A DNA stretch of 64,000 nucleotides from Isoperla grammatica (taxonomy: Eukaryota > Arthropoda > Insecta > Plecoptera > Perlodidae), in NCBI GenBank assembly GCA_945910005.1, contig CAMDTW010000292.1:1-64000 (forward strand), read 5' to 3'. Within the stretch, counting starts at the first letter, position 1; each line of letters begins with the position of its first letter. The notes under the pieces were generated by a model that was given only the letters and a program-made list of their open reading frames with translations, was not told the DNA's origin and searched no databases. Positions 19,907 through 32,109 of the stretch are shown one piece after another. Made by a program: the position numbers and the translations under genes.

Positions 19907-20270
19907 AATGACGTAAAATGCCAACCTACAAAAAATTAACAACTGAAACACATGTTTTGCTATTTATTTAATTAAATTAAAACTTACACACCGATATAGA
20001 TAATTTTTTATATGTAAGTCCACATCAATAGTACCAACACTAAACAACAGTTTCAAAATTGTAGCTTTAACCGCCATGTTATAAACAAATATTGTTTATT
20101 TACGGCAGTAATTTTCTTCGTATTTACAGTGTTCCACCGATATGATTCGCATTTTCGGACCGTTGAAGTTAAATGCACATGGTATGCTGCCGAAATGGCT
20201 TACGCAGTCAGACCTTTCTTACTGTGTATTTGGATTTTTGGTAGCTATCATAGAATTGCTACAATGACGT
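19907..20270. repeat. End of unit A and unit B of the 354-bp tandem repeat
   Basis: Bases 19907-19917 complete unit A and 19918-20270 form unit B. The units are diverged but colinear. A third, more degraded relative is visible at about 20519-20690 (TAACATAAACCGCCATCTTGT block). Confidence 0.75.
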
Positions 20271-21426
20271 GTTATGTTTTATGACTTGCACGGCAAAAAT
20301 GCAAATGTTAACAGCGAACTTGGTCGACCAATTAAAAAGCTTTTATTATGATTTAAAACGCGGTAATTGTATGATTAAACAATATTACACTTTAGATATA
20401 GTCTGTATCTACATTATGGAACTTTCCATACACTGATAGGTTTAATAGTTTATGATATAGAGTTTATTGAGTAGACCACGGTCGAATGAACTAATGTGGA
20501 AATCCATTGAAAAATCAACTTGAAGGTTTTAATTTATTTAAATAAAACTTCTTAACGGATTTTAATAATATTTCGTGCAATTAATAGCAACATATCGAGA
20601 AATAATGTACACAAATTCTAAGATTGTAACATAAACCGCCATCTTGTAAACAAGAATTTTGTTTATTATAAAGGTTTTTTTTGTAAGAGTAATATGATAT
20701 TCAAAAGATTTGTTTGATTTACAACAAAAAATCGCTCATCTGGCAACGCGGAGCGTTTTCCTAGTACTAGGAAAACGCTCTGTTTGACGCGTTGATAAGC
20801 GAGCGCGTCAATATCTACGAACTTTCTGGCGAAAAGTTTACAATGCTAATACGAACAACAATTAACAACAATTCAAGAATGCGCATTGCAAAAATTGTTC
20901 TTATTTCCATGGCTATTATACTTTCCGACATTGTTGTATGCAGTGCAATGTGCGATGCTAAGAATTTTCGTGGTCATGTTTTCAACACGGTCCGCCACCG
21001 TTACTAACACTTATTGACAGCAATAGAAATGTAATTTCTGCCTCTAATACGTATTGGATCGCGTTTACATTAGTATATTCGTGACCAGACAAAAATTTAC
21101 TATAAGATAGCCACCTCACATTTTGCCGTTACTGCGTTTTAGAAAAATATTTTCGAGTAACTTTCGAGTAACTTTGCCAATATTTATCAGATCGCCATTA
21201 CATTAACATATTCGTGACCGGAAAAATCTGTAGAAAAATCTGGCTATCTCATATTTTGCCGCCATTTTGTTTCAGAAAAATATTTTGCAGTAACTATGGT
21301 GTAACTTTGTAACTTTTCGAACGATTTTGCCTCAAAACTATACACCTTCAATCCACATCGAGGCTTGTGGATGGTCCAAATTTCAAGTTTAAGAGTCAAG
21401 TGGAAACGCTCGCTTCGCTCGCTTAA
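20271..21426. other. Degraded repeat sequence, no gene
   Basis: AT-rich and continuous with the tandem repeat to its left. Related sentences recur at 21100-21200 and 21190-21310 (CATTTTGCCGTTACTGCG and CATATTTTGCCGCCATTTTG blocks). It ends in GCTCGCTTCGCTCGCTTA at about 21408-21425. The 30-bp palindrome inside is listed separately. Confidence 0.45.
20751..20780. repeat. Perfect 30-bp palindrome
   Basis: The left half GAGCGTTTTCCTAGT is followed directly by its exact reverse complement. Flanking CAACGCG and, after a 7-base offset, CGCGTTG extend the potential stem. Confidence 0.85.
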
Positions 21427-21591
21427 TTAATTGTTGATAACACTCCCATCTTTTCGTGTCCAACTATCCACAGTCATTTTGACTCTACCCACTAATGGCC
21501 CGTTCGCTGTTTCCATGTCTCTTGCCGTGTGTTTATCATTCTGAAATTCAATTGCGTGACGTAATTCCGCGACAGTAAGTCGACCCTTGCG
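21427..21591 (-). CDS. Short coding-like frame, unrecognised
   Basis: 54 codons between two stops on the minus strand, without an upstream ATG (the only Met codons are internal). Composition is balanced and hydrophilic (LTVAELRHAIEFQNDKHTAR, then VDSWTRKDG), unlike the low-complexity frames nearby. It could be a coding relic or an internal exon, but no clear acceptor was found. I do not recognise a family. Confidence 0.25.
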   Translation of the reverse strand, partial: RKGRLTVAELRHAIEFQNDKHTARDMETANGPLVGRVKMTVDSWTRKDGSVINN

Positions 21592-22042
21592 CTACACTTG
21601 ACGCCCGGTATTGACGCGCGGTAGTAGCGCGCGTCAGCACCGCGACTGATTGGTCACCGGCTCACCGCGCATATCACTGCCATGCAGCACAAGACATGGA
21701 AACCATGCAATGCCTCGTCGGCTCGTCGCCCGGTCCACAAAATCGCCCCCCCCCCCCCCCTCCCCCCCTTCAACAACTCATCATCAACGTAAACCCAACG
21801 TCATCACTGCTGCGAGTCTGTTTTGGGGTTTTGGTGGCGGCTGGCGGGGGAGGAGATTGGTCGGGCCCAGTATAGGACACGGTTATACATGTATGAATAT
21901 TTATACATGGATCTCTTCACGCGGGCTTTTACACGTTTAAAAACTTTAAACGTTTACACGACACAGTCCTAACTGCCATAGGTATCATAATTCATAAAAG
22001 CACTGGTTTCATTTCATTGTCAATACTCTCCATTCTCTTTGT
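21592..22042. other. Unassigned sequence with a C tract
   Basis: CpG-containing stretch (about 21600-21730), a C run at about 21748-21769 and then AT-rich DNA. No supported gene. Confidence 0.35.
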
Positions 22043-22697
22043 ATGAATAATGTAATTTTGAGTAAAATAATACTAATTGTGCATTAACTAATGTTTCCCT
22101 GGTTCTGTTTCAGGTTGTTGTAAATGTGGCTCTCACTCTGCTCGCTACTGTCAAGATGTTGTATCTCAGCCTTCTGGAGTCAAGTGACGTCTCCTTTAGC
22201 ACCAATCACATGCTGCTGTACCAACTAGGCCCTACCGACTCACCTCCTCAATCCATTGGAGATGCAACGCCAAACTTAAACCTCAACCCGTGTGCTTGTT
22301 CAAGCCGAGCATCCCTGGACCCAATGGGGCGGATTTTCTCGAACTTGTTCAACTCGTGATGTTGTGTTAATTAATTTTACTTGGTTCTTTGTCTGAATCC
22401 TATTGTTGCTGTTGTTATTTGTATCAAGTTTTTGAAGCCAACTGTTGAGTTGAGAATGTACTGAATTTTTACTTGAATAGATTACATTTAAGTTATTAGT
22501 ATCTTGTATTATAATGTCCTTCATTTATCCCAAAGGAACATAGCATATTTTTTCAAGATCAAATCTTGAAAAAATATATTGAAACATTGCACATTTTGGA
22601 ACTTGTTAATAACAATTGAAAATTAATAAATATTTTATTATTGGTGGTAAAGCGAATGGAATGTATAACGTTCTCTTTGATTTGCGCGCCGTAGGAA
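22043..22697. repeat. Left arm of a large inverted duplication
   Basis: Read outward-in, this arm matches the reverse complement of 31121-32455. Shared landmarks include TAATGTTTCCCTGGTTCTG, CTTTAGCACCAATCACATG, GAAGCCAACTGTTGAG and CTTTGATTTGCGCGCCGTA. Identity is moderate with several indels, and the right arm contains an extra 650-bp insertion. The arms enclose the 1.67-kb tandem array. Confidence 0.88.
22114..22359 (+). CDS. Candidate terminal exon in the left arm
   Basis: A pyrimidine-rich acceptor (GTTTCCCTGGTTCTGTTTCAG, here split as GTTTCCCTGG and TTCTGTTTCAG) precedes 82 codons open to TGA at 22357-22359. The product has no domain I recognise; Ser, Pro and Leu are common (LLYQLGPTDSPP). 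The inverted copy at 32110-32381 keeps the same acceptor but is shifted out of frame by a one-base difference. The sequence is therefore either a duplicated host exon with one dead copy, or part of a repeat that happens to be open here. No partner exon was found. Confidence 0.35.
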   Translation, partial: VVVNVALTLLATVKMLYLSLLESSDVSFSTNHMLLYQLGPTDSPPQSIGDATPNLNLNPCACSSRASLDPMGRIFSNLFNS

Positions 22698-22757
22698 TAG
22701 GCGTGTCATCAGCTGAGTTGGTTGCCATGGTAACTCGAGCTCGGTAGTAGTAGTAGA

Positions 22758-22891
22758 AGTACCTCCTGGCACCTTCTACAACCCTGATCCAAATCCGCCA
22801 TCTTTTTTGCGAAAAATGACATGTAATTGTACCTCGAAAACGCAGTTTGAGCGATCTTGTATCAGGGATGTAGAAGGTGCCAGGAGGTACT
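22758..22891. repeat. Small inverted-repeat element (MITE-like hairpin)
   Basis: Arms 22758-22780 and 22869-22891 are exact reverse complements (core CCTCCTGGCACCTTCTACA), and weaker pairing continues inward. About 134 bp long, with no clear target duplication. It lies between the left arm and the tandem array. Confidence 0.75.
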
Positions 22892-23037
22892 ACTGTCTCG
22901 TGATGTTCTTCTTCTTTGTGGCCATGATCGCGTTCCACTTAACCAGTTTTACGCCGCGTTACGGTTAAAAAATAAACCGTGTCCATTCACGTTGGTGTAT
23001 TGATATAACTGTGTGAATATGGATGAAAAAAAAAGAA

Positions 23038-23112
23038 GTGGTGACGGGTCTCGAACCCCAGACCTCAAGCATGGTAACCGACGACGCTACCGCATACTCC
23101 ATAGTACACGAT
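23038..23112 (-). repeat. tRNA-like segment 1 of each array unit
   Basis: On the minus strand an A-box-like TATGCGGTAGCGTCG (TGGCGTATGCGGTAGCG in other units) is followed about 35 bases later by a B-box GGTTCGAGACC. A complete cloverleaf does not fold well, so this is a tRNA-derived relic and not a tRNA gene. Equivalent copies lie near 24712, 26383, 28045 and 29717. Confidence 0.6.
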
Positions 23113-24261
23113 GATACTTCCAGCGCTTACACAGGTACAAGACATACTGCTCTCAATGTTGTGCATTGTTTGGGGTATTCAGATAGCTTATATCATAACC
23201 TCCTATAGCCGTCTGAACTCCTGATACACATCCACCGAAAACACAGTTTTGGGACTTTCAAGACTTGGTTCATTCTGTAATCATAACCTCCTATAGCCGT
23301 CTGAACTCCTGATACACATCCACAGAAAACGCAGTATTGGGACTTTTAAGACTTAGTAAATTCACGTTGGGAACATCACTGAACAGCCAACATTAAAACA
23401 TGATTCCTGGGCTAACCATGAATCATAGGCAAACCAAAACATGTTCAATAAGTACACTGGGAATGGACAATGCAGAAACTGTAGACATTATTGTCTTAAC
23501 CCTTTAATCCGTGACGCTACGCAGTGTCAAAAACGTGCTAAAATACACTGCGTTTTTGAGTTTTTATTTTTTTACAGCTATATTGTTTACTTGGGAGATC
23601 TTGAAGTTAATACTTAAGGTAGAACTGATAATTTTCTACTTTGAAAAAAATCAACGTGTACGTATGTTTGTTGTGAACAACGTAAGGCGTCGCCGAAATT
23701 TCAAAGGTTTTCTCGTCAAGTTCCACTTTCGGTACCGATTGTGGATGAACGGTGGTACCTAGTAAGTCGTAGCGTCGAACTTAAGGTCAGTAAGAATCCT
23801 TGGTGACGTAGTATGAGCGTCGGTAGCGTCGGTTTGCACAGGTCGTGGTGAGGCGACGCCAACTTCAGGTAACCAAAATAGTAGATTTTTTGAGGTTTTT
23901 ATTTTTTTACGGGTGAACGGTTTAAGATAGAATTTTTTGGTTGTCATTTTCTTCATATTAATTGCTCTCTTGATATGTTTCGTATTTTTTAAAAAATAAA
24001 ACAAATTAAAAATTTCAAAATTCTCCGATTGTGCTCTTCTGAGACAAAATTTGATTTTTTTGGCGCCTGTATCTCTGTTAGTATGACCCCCAGGATATTT
24101 TCGTTTTCAGGATGTCTAGATAATTAACGCAAAAAAAATAAAAAAAACAAAAAAAACAAATTTGGACTACCCGTTTTTTAGCTACGAGCGCTTGAAAAAA
24201 AAAATTCCCCTTAGTAAACCCTTCTCAACTATTCTGCTCTGAATATGGAAGAAAAAAAGTT

Positions 24262-24345
24262 TGCCGGTAACAAGTCTCGAACCCCGGACCGCGAAAACAC
24301 TAGTCGGCGTCGCTACTGCCTACGCCACGCCACAGGATGGAAGTT
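24262..24345 (-). repeat. tRNA-like segment 2 of each array unit
   Basis: A second A-box-like TGGCGTAGGCAGTAGCG and B-box-like GGTTCGAGACTTG occur on the minus strand about 1.23 kb from segment 1. Equivalents lie near 25937, 27606, 29273 and 30948. Orientation is the same as segment 1, so a unit contains two pol III-type promoters in series if both are active. Confidence 0.55.
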
Positions 24346-27300
24346 GGAGCGCTTTGACTAGTACATATTGTACTGCTCTCAATGAATGCATATATGTATC
24401 TCGATTTATTCTTATTGTCATTCTAACACCTAACATAGATGGATTTACGAACAGAGGGTCTTATTGGATAAAAAAATATCAGAGAATACGATCTTAAAAT
24501 AAAACCCCCGAAAATTGAGAAAAATACGCCTTCAATTGTTTTTCAATTTTCGGAGTTTTTATCATCAGATCGTATTGATTGATTGGTTGATCGCAAAACC
24601 GTAACTCGTTTGTGGAAACAACGAGCCGTTTGACGGTTAAAAAATAAACCGTGTCCATTCACGTTGGTGTATTGATTTAACTGTGTGAATATGGATGAAA
24701 AAAAAGTAGTGGTGACGGGTCTCGAACCCCAGACCTCAAGCATGGTAACCGACGACGCTACTGCATACGCCATAGCACACAATGATAAATCCAGCGCTTA
24801 CACAGCTACAAGACATACTGCTCTCAATGATGTGCATTGTTTGGGGTATTCAGATAGCTTATATCATAACCTCCTATAGCCATCTGAACTCCTGATACTC
24901 ATCCACAGAAAACACAGTTTTTGGACTTTCAAGACTTGGGTTATTCTGTAATCATAACCTCCTATAGCCGTCTGAACTCCTGATACACATCCACAGAAAA
25001 CGCAGTATTGGGACTTTTAAGACTTAGTAAATTCACGTTGGGAACATCACTAAACAGCCAACATTAAAACATGTTTCCTGGGCTAACCATGAATCATCGG
25101 CAAATTAAAACATGTTCAATAAGTACACTGGGAATGGACAATGCAGAAACTGTAGACATTATTGTCTAAACCCTTTAATCCGTGACGCTACGCATGGTCA
25201 AAAACGTGCTAAAATACACTGCGTTTTTGAGTTTTTATTTTTTTACAGCTATATTGTTTACTTGGGAGATCTTGAAGTTAATACTCAAGGTAGAACTGAT
25301 AATTTTCTACTTTGAAACACATCAACGTGTTACTATGTTTGTTGTGAACGACGTAAGGCGTCGCCGAAATTTCAAAGGTTTTCTCGTCAAGTTCCACTTT
25401 CGGTACCGATTGTGGATGAACGGTGGTACCTAGTTAGTCGTAGCGTCGAACTTGAGGTCAGTAAGAATCCTTGGTGACGTAGTATGAGCGTCGGTAGCGT
25501 CGGTTTGCACAGGTCGTGGTGAGGCGACGCCAACTTGAGGTAACCAAAATAGTAGATTTTTTGAGGTTTTTATTTTTTAACGGGTGAACGGTTTGAGATA
25601 GAATTTTTTGGTTGTCATTTTCTTCATACTAATTGCTCTCTTGATATGTTTAGTATTTTTTAAAAAATAAAACAAATTAAAAATTTCAAAATTCTCCGAT
25701 TGTGCTCTTCTGAGACAAAATTTGAATTTTTTGGCGCCTGTATCTCTGTTAGTATGACCCCCAGGATATTTTCGTTTTCAGGATGTCTAGATAATTAACG
25801 CAAAAAAAATAGAAAAAATAAAAAAGCAAATTTGGACTACCCGTTTTTTAGCTACGAGCGCTTGAAAAAAAATTTCCCTTTAGTAAACCCTTCTCAACTA
25901 TTCTGCTCTGAATATGGAAGAAAAAAAGTTTGCCGGTAACAAGGCTCGAACCCCGGCCCGCGAAAACACTAGTCGGCGTCGCTACTGCCTACGCCACGCC
26001 ACAGGATGGAAGTTGGAGCGCTTTGACTAGTACATATTGTACTGCTCTCAATGAATGCATATATGTATCTCGATTTATTCTTATTGTCATTCTAACACCT
26101 AACATAGATGGATTTACGAACAGAGGGTCTTATTGGATAAAAAAATATCAGAGAATACGATCTTAAAATAAAACCCCCGAAAATTGAGAAAAAAACGCCT
26201 TCAATTTTTTTTCAATTTTCGGAGTTTTTATCATCAGATCGTATTGATTGATTGGTTGATCGCAAAACCGTAACTCGTTTGTGGAAACAACGAGCCGTTT
26301 GACGGTTAAAAAATAAACCGTGTCCATTCACGTTGGTGTATTGATTTAACTGTGTGAATATGGATGAAAAAAAAAGTAGTGGTGACGGGTCTCGAACCCC
26401 AGACCTCAAGCATGGTAACCGCCGAAACTACCGCATACGCCATAGCACACAATGATAATTCCAGCGCTTACACAGCTACAAGACATACTGCTCTTAATGA
26501 TGTGCATTGTTTGGGGTATTCAGATAGCTTATATCATAACCTCCTATAGCCATCTGAACTCCTGATACTCATCCACAGAAAACACAGTTTTTGGACTTTC
26601 AAGACTTGGTTCATTCTGTAATCATAACCTCCTATAGCCGTCTGAACTCCTGATACACATCCACAGAAAACGCAGTATTGGGACTTTTAAGACTTAGTAA
26701 ATTCACGTTGGGAACATCACTAAACAGCCAACATTAAAACATGTTTCCTGGGCTAACCATGAATCATCGTCAAACCAAAACATGTTCAATTAGTACACTG
26801 GGAATGGACAATGCAGAAACTGTAGACATTATTGTCTAAACCCTTTAATCCGTGACGCTACGCAGTGTCAAAAACGTGCTAAAATACACTGCGTTTTTGA
26901 GTTTTTATTTTTTTACAGCTATATTGTTTACTTAAGAGATCTTGAAGTTAATACTTAAGGTAGAACTGATAATTTTCTACTTTGAACAACATCAACGTGT
27001 TACTATGTTTGTTGTGAACGACGTCAGGCGTCGCCGAAATTTCAAAGGTTTTCTCGTCAAGTTCCACTTTCGGTACCGATTATGGATGAACGGTGGTACC
27101 TAGTTAGTATTAGCGTCGAACTTAAGCTCAGTAAGAATCCTTGGTGACGTAGTATGAGCGCTGGTAGCGTCGGTTTGCACAAGTCGTGGTGAGGCGACGC
27201 CAACTTCAGGTAACCAAAATAGTAGATGTTTTGAGGTTTTTATTTTTTTACGGGTGAACGGTTTGAGATAGAATTTTTTAATTGTTATTTCCTTCATACT

Positions 27301-30300
27301 AATCGCTCTTTTGATATGTTTCTTTTTTTTATAAAAATTAAAAAAATTAAAAATTTCAAAATTCTTTGAATGTGCTCTTCTGAGACAAAATTTGAAATTT
27401 TGGACGCCTGTATCTCTGTTAGTATGACCCCCAGCATATTTTCGTTTTCAGGATGTCTAAATAATTAACGCAAAAAAAATAAAAAAAATAAAAAAACAAA
27501 TTTGGACTACCCGTTTTTTAGCTACGAGCGCTTGAAAAAAAATTTCCCCTTAGTAAACCTTTCTCAACTATTCTGCTCTGAATATGGAAGAAAAAAAGTT
27601 TGCCGGTAACAAGTCTCGAACCCCGGACCGCGTAAACACTAGTCGGCGTCGCTACTGCCTACGCCAAGCCACAGGATGGAAGTTGGAGCGCTTAGACTAG
27701 TACATATTGTACTGCTCTCAATGAATGCTTATGTATCTCGATTTATTCTTATTGTAATTCTAACACCTAACATAGATGGATTTACGAACAGAGGGTCTTA
27801 TTGGATTTAAAAAATATCCAAGAATACGATCTTAAATTAAAAATACCGAAAATTGAGAAAAAAACGCCTTCCATTTTTTTTTTTCGGAATTTTTATCATC
27901 AGATTGTATTGATTGGTTGATCGCAAAACCGTAAATCGTTTGTGGAAACAACGAGCCGTTTGACGGTTAAAAAATAAACCGTGTCCATTCACGTTGGTGT
28001 ATTGATTGAACTGTGTGAATATGGATGAAAAAAAAAAGTAGTGGTGACGGGTCTCGAACCCCAGACCTCAAGCATGGTAACCGACGACGCTACCGCATAC
28101 GCCATAGCACACGATGATACTTCCAGCGCTTACACAGTTACAAGACATACTGCTCTCAATGTTGTGCATTGTTTGGGGTATTCAGATAGCTTATATCATA
28201 ACCTCCTATAGCCATCTGAACTCCTGATACTCATCCACAGAAAACACAGTTCTGGGACTTTCAAGACTTGGTTCATTCTGTAATCATAACCTCCTATAGC
28301 CGTCTGAACTCCTGATACACATCCACAGAAAACGCAGTATTGGGACTTTTAAGACTTAGTAAATTCACGTTGGGAACATCACTAAACAGCCAACATTAAA
28401 ACATGTTTCCTGGGCTAACCATGAATCATAGGCAAACCAAAACATGTTTAATAAGTACACTGGGAATGGACAATGCAGAAACTGTAGACATTGTTGTCTA
28501 AACCCTTTAATCCGTGACGCTACGCAGTGTCAAAAACGTGCTAAAATACACTGCGGTTTTGAGTTTTTATTTTTTTACAGCTATATTGTTTACTTAAGAG
28601 ATCTTGAAGTTAATACTTAAGGTAGAACTGATAATTTTCTACTTTGAACAACATCAACGAGTTACTATGTTTGTTGTGAACGACGTCAGGCGTCGCCGAA
28701 ATTTCAAAGGTTTTCTCGTCAAGTTCCACTTTCGGTACCGATTGTGGATGAACGGCGGTACCTAGTTAGTCGTAGCGTCGAACTTAAGGTCAGTAAGAAT
28801 CCTTGGTGACGTAGTATGAGCGTCGGTAGCGTCGGTTTGCACAGGTCGTGGTGAGGCGACGCCAACTTCAGGTAACCAAAATAGTAGATGTTTTGAGGTT
28901 TTTATTTTTTTACGGGTGAACGGTTTGAGATAGAATTTTTTGGTTGTCATTTGCTTCATATTAATTGCTCTATTGATATGTTTCGTATTTTTAAAAAATA
29001 AAAACAATTAAAAATTTCAAAATTCTCCGATTGTGCTCTTCTGAGACAAAATTTGAAATTTTTGGCGCCTGTATCTCTGTTAGTATGACCCCCAGCATAT
29101 TTTCGTTTTCAGGATGTCTAGATTATTAACGCAAAAAAAATAAAAAAAATAAAAAACAAATTTGGACCACCCGTTTTTTAGCTACGAGCGCTTGAAAAAA
29201 AAATTTCCCCTTAGTAAACCCTTCTCAACTATTCTGCTCTGAATATGGAAGAAAAAAAGTTTGCCGGTAATGGGTCTCGAACCGCGGACCGTGAAAACAC
29301 TAGTCGGCGTCGCTACTGCCTACGCCACGCCACAGGATGGAAGTTGGAGCGCTTAGACTAGTACATATTGTACTGCTCTCAATGAATGCATATATGTATC
29401 TCGATTTATTCTTATTGTAATTCTAACACCTAACATAGATTGATTTACGAACAGAGGGTCTTATTGGATTTAAAAAATATCCAAGAATACGATCTTAAAA
29501 TAAAAATCCCGAAATTTGAGAAAAAAAACGCCTTCAATTTTTATTTTAATTGGTGGAGTTTTTATCATCAGATCGTATTGATTGATTGGTTGATCGCAAA
29601 ACCGTAAATCGTTTGTGGAAACAACGAGCCGTTTGACGGTTAAAAAATAAACCGTGTCCATTCATGTTGGTGTATTGATATAACTGTGTGAATATGGATG
29701 AAAAAAAAAGAAGTGGTGACGGGTCTCGAACCCCAGACCTCAAGCATGGTAACCGACGACGCTACCGCATACTCCATAGCACACGATGATACTTCCAGCG
29801 CTTACACAGGTAAAGACATACTGCTCTCAATGTTGTGCATTGTTTGGGGTATTCAGATAGCTTATATCATAACCTCCTATAGCCATCTGAACTCCTGATA
29901 CTCATCCACAGAAAACACAGTTTTGGGACTTTCAAGACTTGGTTCATTCTGTAATCATAACCTCCTATAGCCGTCTGAACTCCTAATACACATCTACAGA
30001 AAACGCAGTATTGGGACTTAAGACTTAGTAAATTCACGTTGGGAACATCACTAAACAGCCAACATTAAAACATGTTTCCTGGGCTAACCATGAATCATAG
30101 GCAAACCAAAACATGTTCAATAAGTACACTGGGAATGGACAATGCAGAAACTGTAGACATTATTGTCTAAACCCTTTAATCCGTGACGCTACGCAGTGTC
30201 AAAAACGTGCTAAAATACACTGCGTTTTTGAGTTTTTATTTTTGTACGGCTATATTGTTTACTTGGGAGATTTTGAAGTTAATACTTAAGGTAGAACTGA

Positions 30301-31184
30301 TAATTTTCTACTTTGAAAAAAATCAACGTGTACCTATGTTTGTTGTGAACGACGTCAGGCGTCGCCGAAATTTCAAAGGTTTTCTCGTCAAGTTCCACTT
30401 TCGGTACCGATTGTGGATGAACGGTGGTACCTAGTTAGTCGTAGCGTCGAAATTAAGGTCAGTAAGAATTCTTGGTGACGTAGTATGAGCGTCGGTAGCG
30501 TCGGTTTGCACAGGTCGTGGTGAGGCGACGCCAACTTGAGGTAACCAAAATAGTAGATTTTTTGAGGTTTTTATTTTTTTACGGGTGAACGGTTTGAAAT
30601 AGAATTTTTTGGTTGTCATTTTCTTCATATTAATTGCTCTCTTGATATGTTTCGTATTTTTAAAAAAATTAAAAAAATTAAAAAGTTCAAAATTCTCCGA
30701 TTGTGCTCTTCTGAGACAAAATTTGAAATTTTGGGCGCCTGTAACTCTGTTAGTATGACCTTCAGCATATTTTCGTTTTTAGGATGTCTAGATAATTAAC
30801 GCAAAAAAATAAAAAAAATAAAAAAACAAATTTGGACCACCCGTTTTTTAGCTACGAGCGCTTGAAAAAAAAATTTCCCCTTAGTAAACCCTTCTCAACT
30901 ATTCTGCTCTGAATATGGAAGAAAAAATTTTTGCGGGTATCGGGTCTCGAACCCCGGACCGCGAATACACTAGTCGGCGTCGCTACTGCCTACGCCACGC
31001 CACAGGACGGAAGTTGGAGCGCTTAGACTAGTACATATTGTACTGCTCTCAATGAATGCATATATGTATCTCGATTTATTTTTTTTGTAATTTATACACC
31101 TAACATCTAACGCGGCCGCTAAACTCTTACGGCGCGCAAATCAAAGAGGTCGCTATGCAATCACATTCGCTTTACCACCTATTA

Positions 31185-31831
31185 AGCCGCGTTCACATAA
31201 ATGACTAGTGACTATTGACTATTGACTATTGACTATTGATTAGTGACTAAGCGAATTGAACCATAGGCGATACGTGCTGATGTCACACAACTTTACTTTT
31301 GACTTATAACTATTGACTATTGACTAACGAATTAAAGATATCTGGAAGTCATAGTTACAACCAATCACAACGTTCGCGTTCAGCCAATGAATGTGGAGCA
31401 ACGGAAGTCAATACCACTATTCAATTACTGTCAAGTGTATATTTGTTTTTGACTATTTCCGGCGAATATTATTTATTTATTATTTTTATGAAGCTGTCAT
31501 ACAATAAAATATTCTTATTTTGAAAACAAATCTTCAAAACAAACAAGAAACATACAAAACCTTCACAACTTGGTTAAGCCCATCATTAAACGTTTTAACT
31601 GGTGAACAGTTAGGCTACTATCGCCATACCTCGTTTTCTTCATAATGTTGCAATTTTATTATTTTGACAGCTCGTTGTTTGTCAATCAGTTTGATTCATT
31701 TGTTCTAGGTGGCAGATCATACGTGTCAAAGAACTTAGTTGTGTAGTGTTCATATCTTTCTTTGGGTAGTCAATAATCACTAGTCAATAGTCAATAGTCA
31801 GTAATCAATAGTCATTTATGTGAATGCGGCT
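31185..31831. mobile_element. TTA-flanked MITE (PIF/Harbinger-like) in the right arm
   Basis: 647 bp with terminal inverted repeats starting AGCCGCGTTCACATAAATGA, flanked by TTA at 31182-31184 and 31832-31834. TWA duplications are typical of PIF/Harbinger elements. The subterminal regions are built from repeats of GACTATT in opposite orientation at the two ends. No transposase is present. The left arm of the inverted duplication shows the uninterrupted sequence. Confidence 0.85.
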
Positions 31832-32109
31832 TTACAGAGTAATAATTTTGAATTGTTATTGATTTTTCAATTTCTATACACTTTCTCAAGACTGATCTTG
31901 AAAAAATAGACTGTTTCTGTAGGACGAATGAATTGGAAAAGGCTGTAAACATTATTACACAAGATATCAATTAAAATGTAATTTATTCAAGTAACAAGTA
32001 AGTACATTCCTTCCTCAACAGTTGGCTTCAAAAACTAGATACAAACATTAGCAGCAACAATAGGATTCAGACAAGGAACTAAGTACAATAAAATTTGAAC
32101 ACACCAGCA

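Larger units (their letters stand above)
22961..31105. repeat. Tandem array of about 4.9 units of roughly 1.67 kb
   Basis: Units start at 22961, 24633, 26302, 27963 and 29636 with ACGGTTAAAAAATAAACCGT. Spacings are 1672, 1669, 1661 and 1673 bp, and the last unit is cut about 200 bp short near 31105. Identity between units looks above 90 percent by eye. Within a unit are two tRNA-like segments on the minus strand, an 87-bp internal tandem duplication (CATAACCTCCTATAGCC block), and a hairpin (AATACGATCT paired with AGATCGTATT). Open frames of 65-83 codons recur in several units, but stops in other units (for example TAA replacing TGG in units 3 and 4) show they are not conserved proteins. Confidence 0.95.

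Noticed and set aside
21592..21625. Leader of a third Gypsy element
   Set aside because: CGGGCGTCAAG resembles the Gypsy-2 leader near 19615, but the match is about 12 bases and no LTR, primer site or gag motif lies nearby.
23511..23762. 83-codon frame repeated in the 1.67-kb units
   Set aside because: It starts at GTG, contains no domain, and is broken by TAA in units 3 and 4. The shared sequence is explained by tandem duplication and not by protein conservation. The same applies to the minus-strand frames near 23759-24004.
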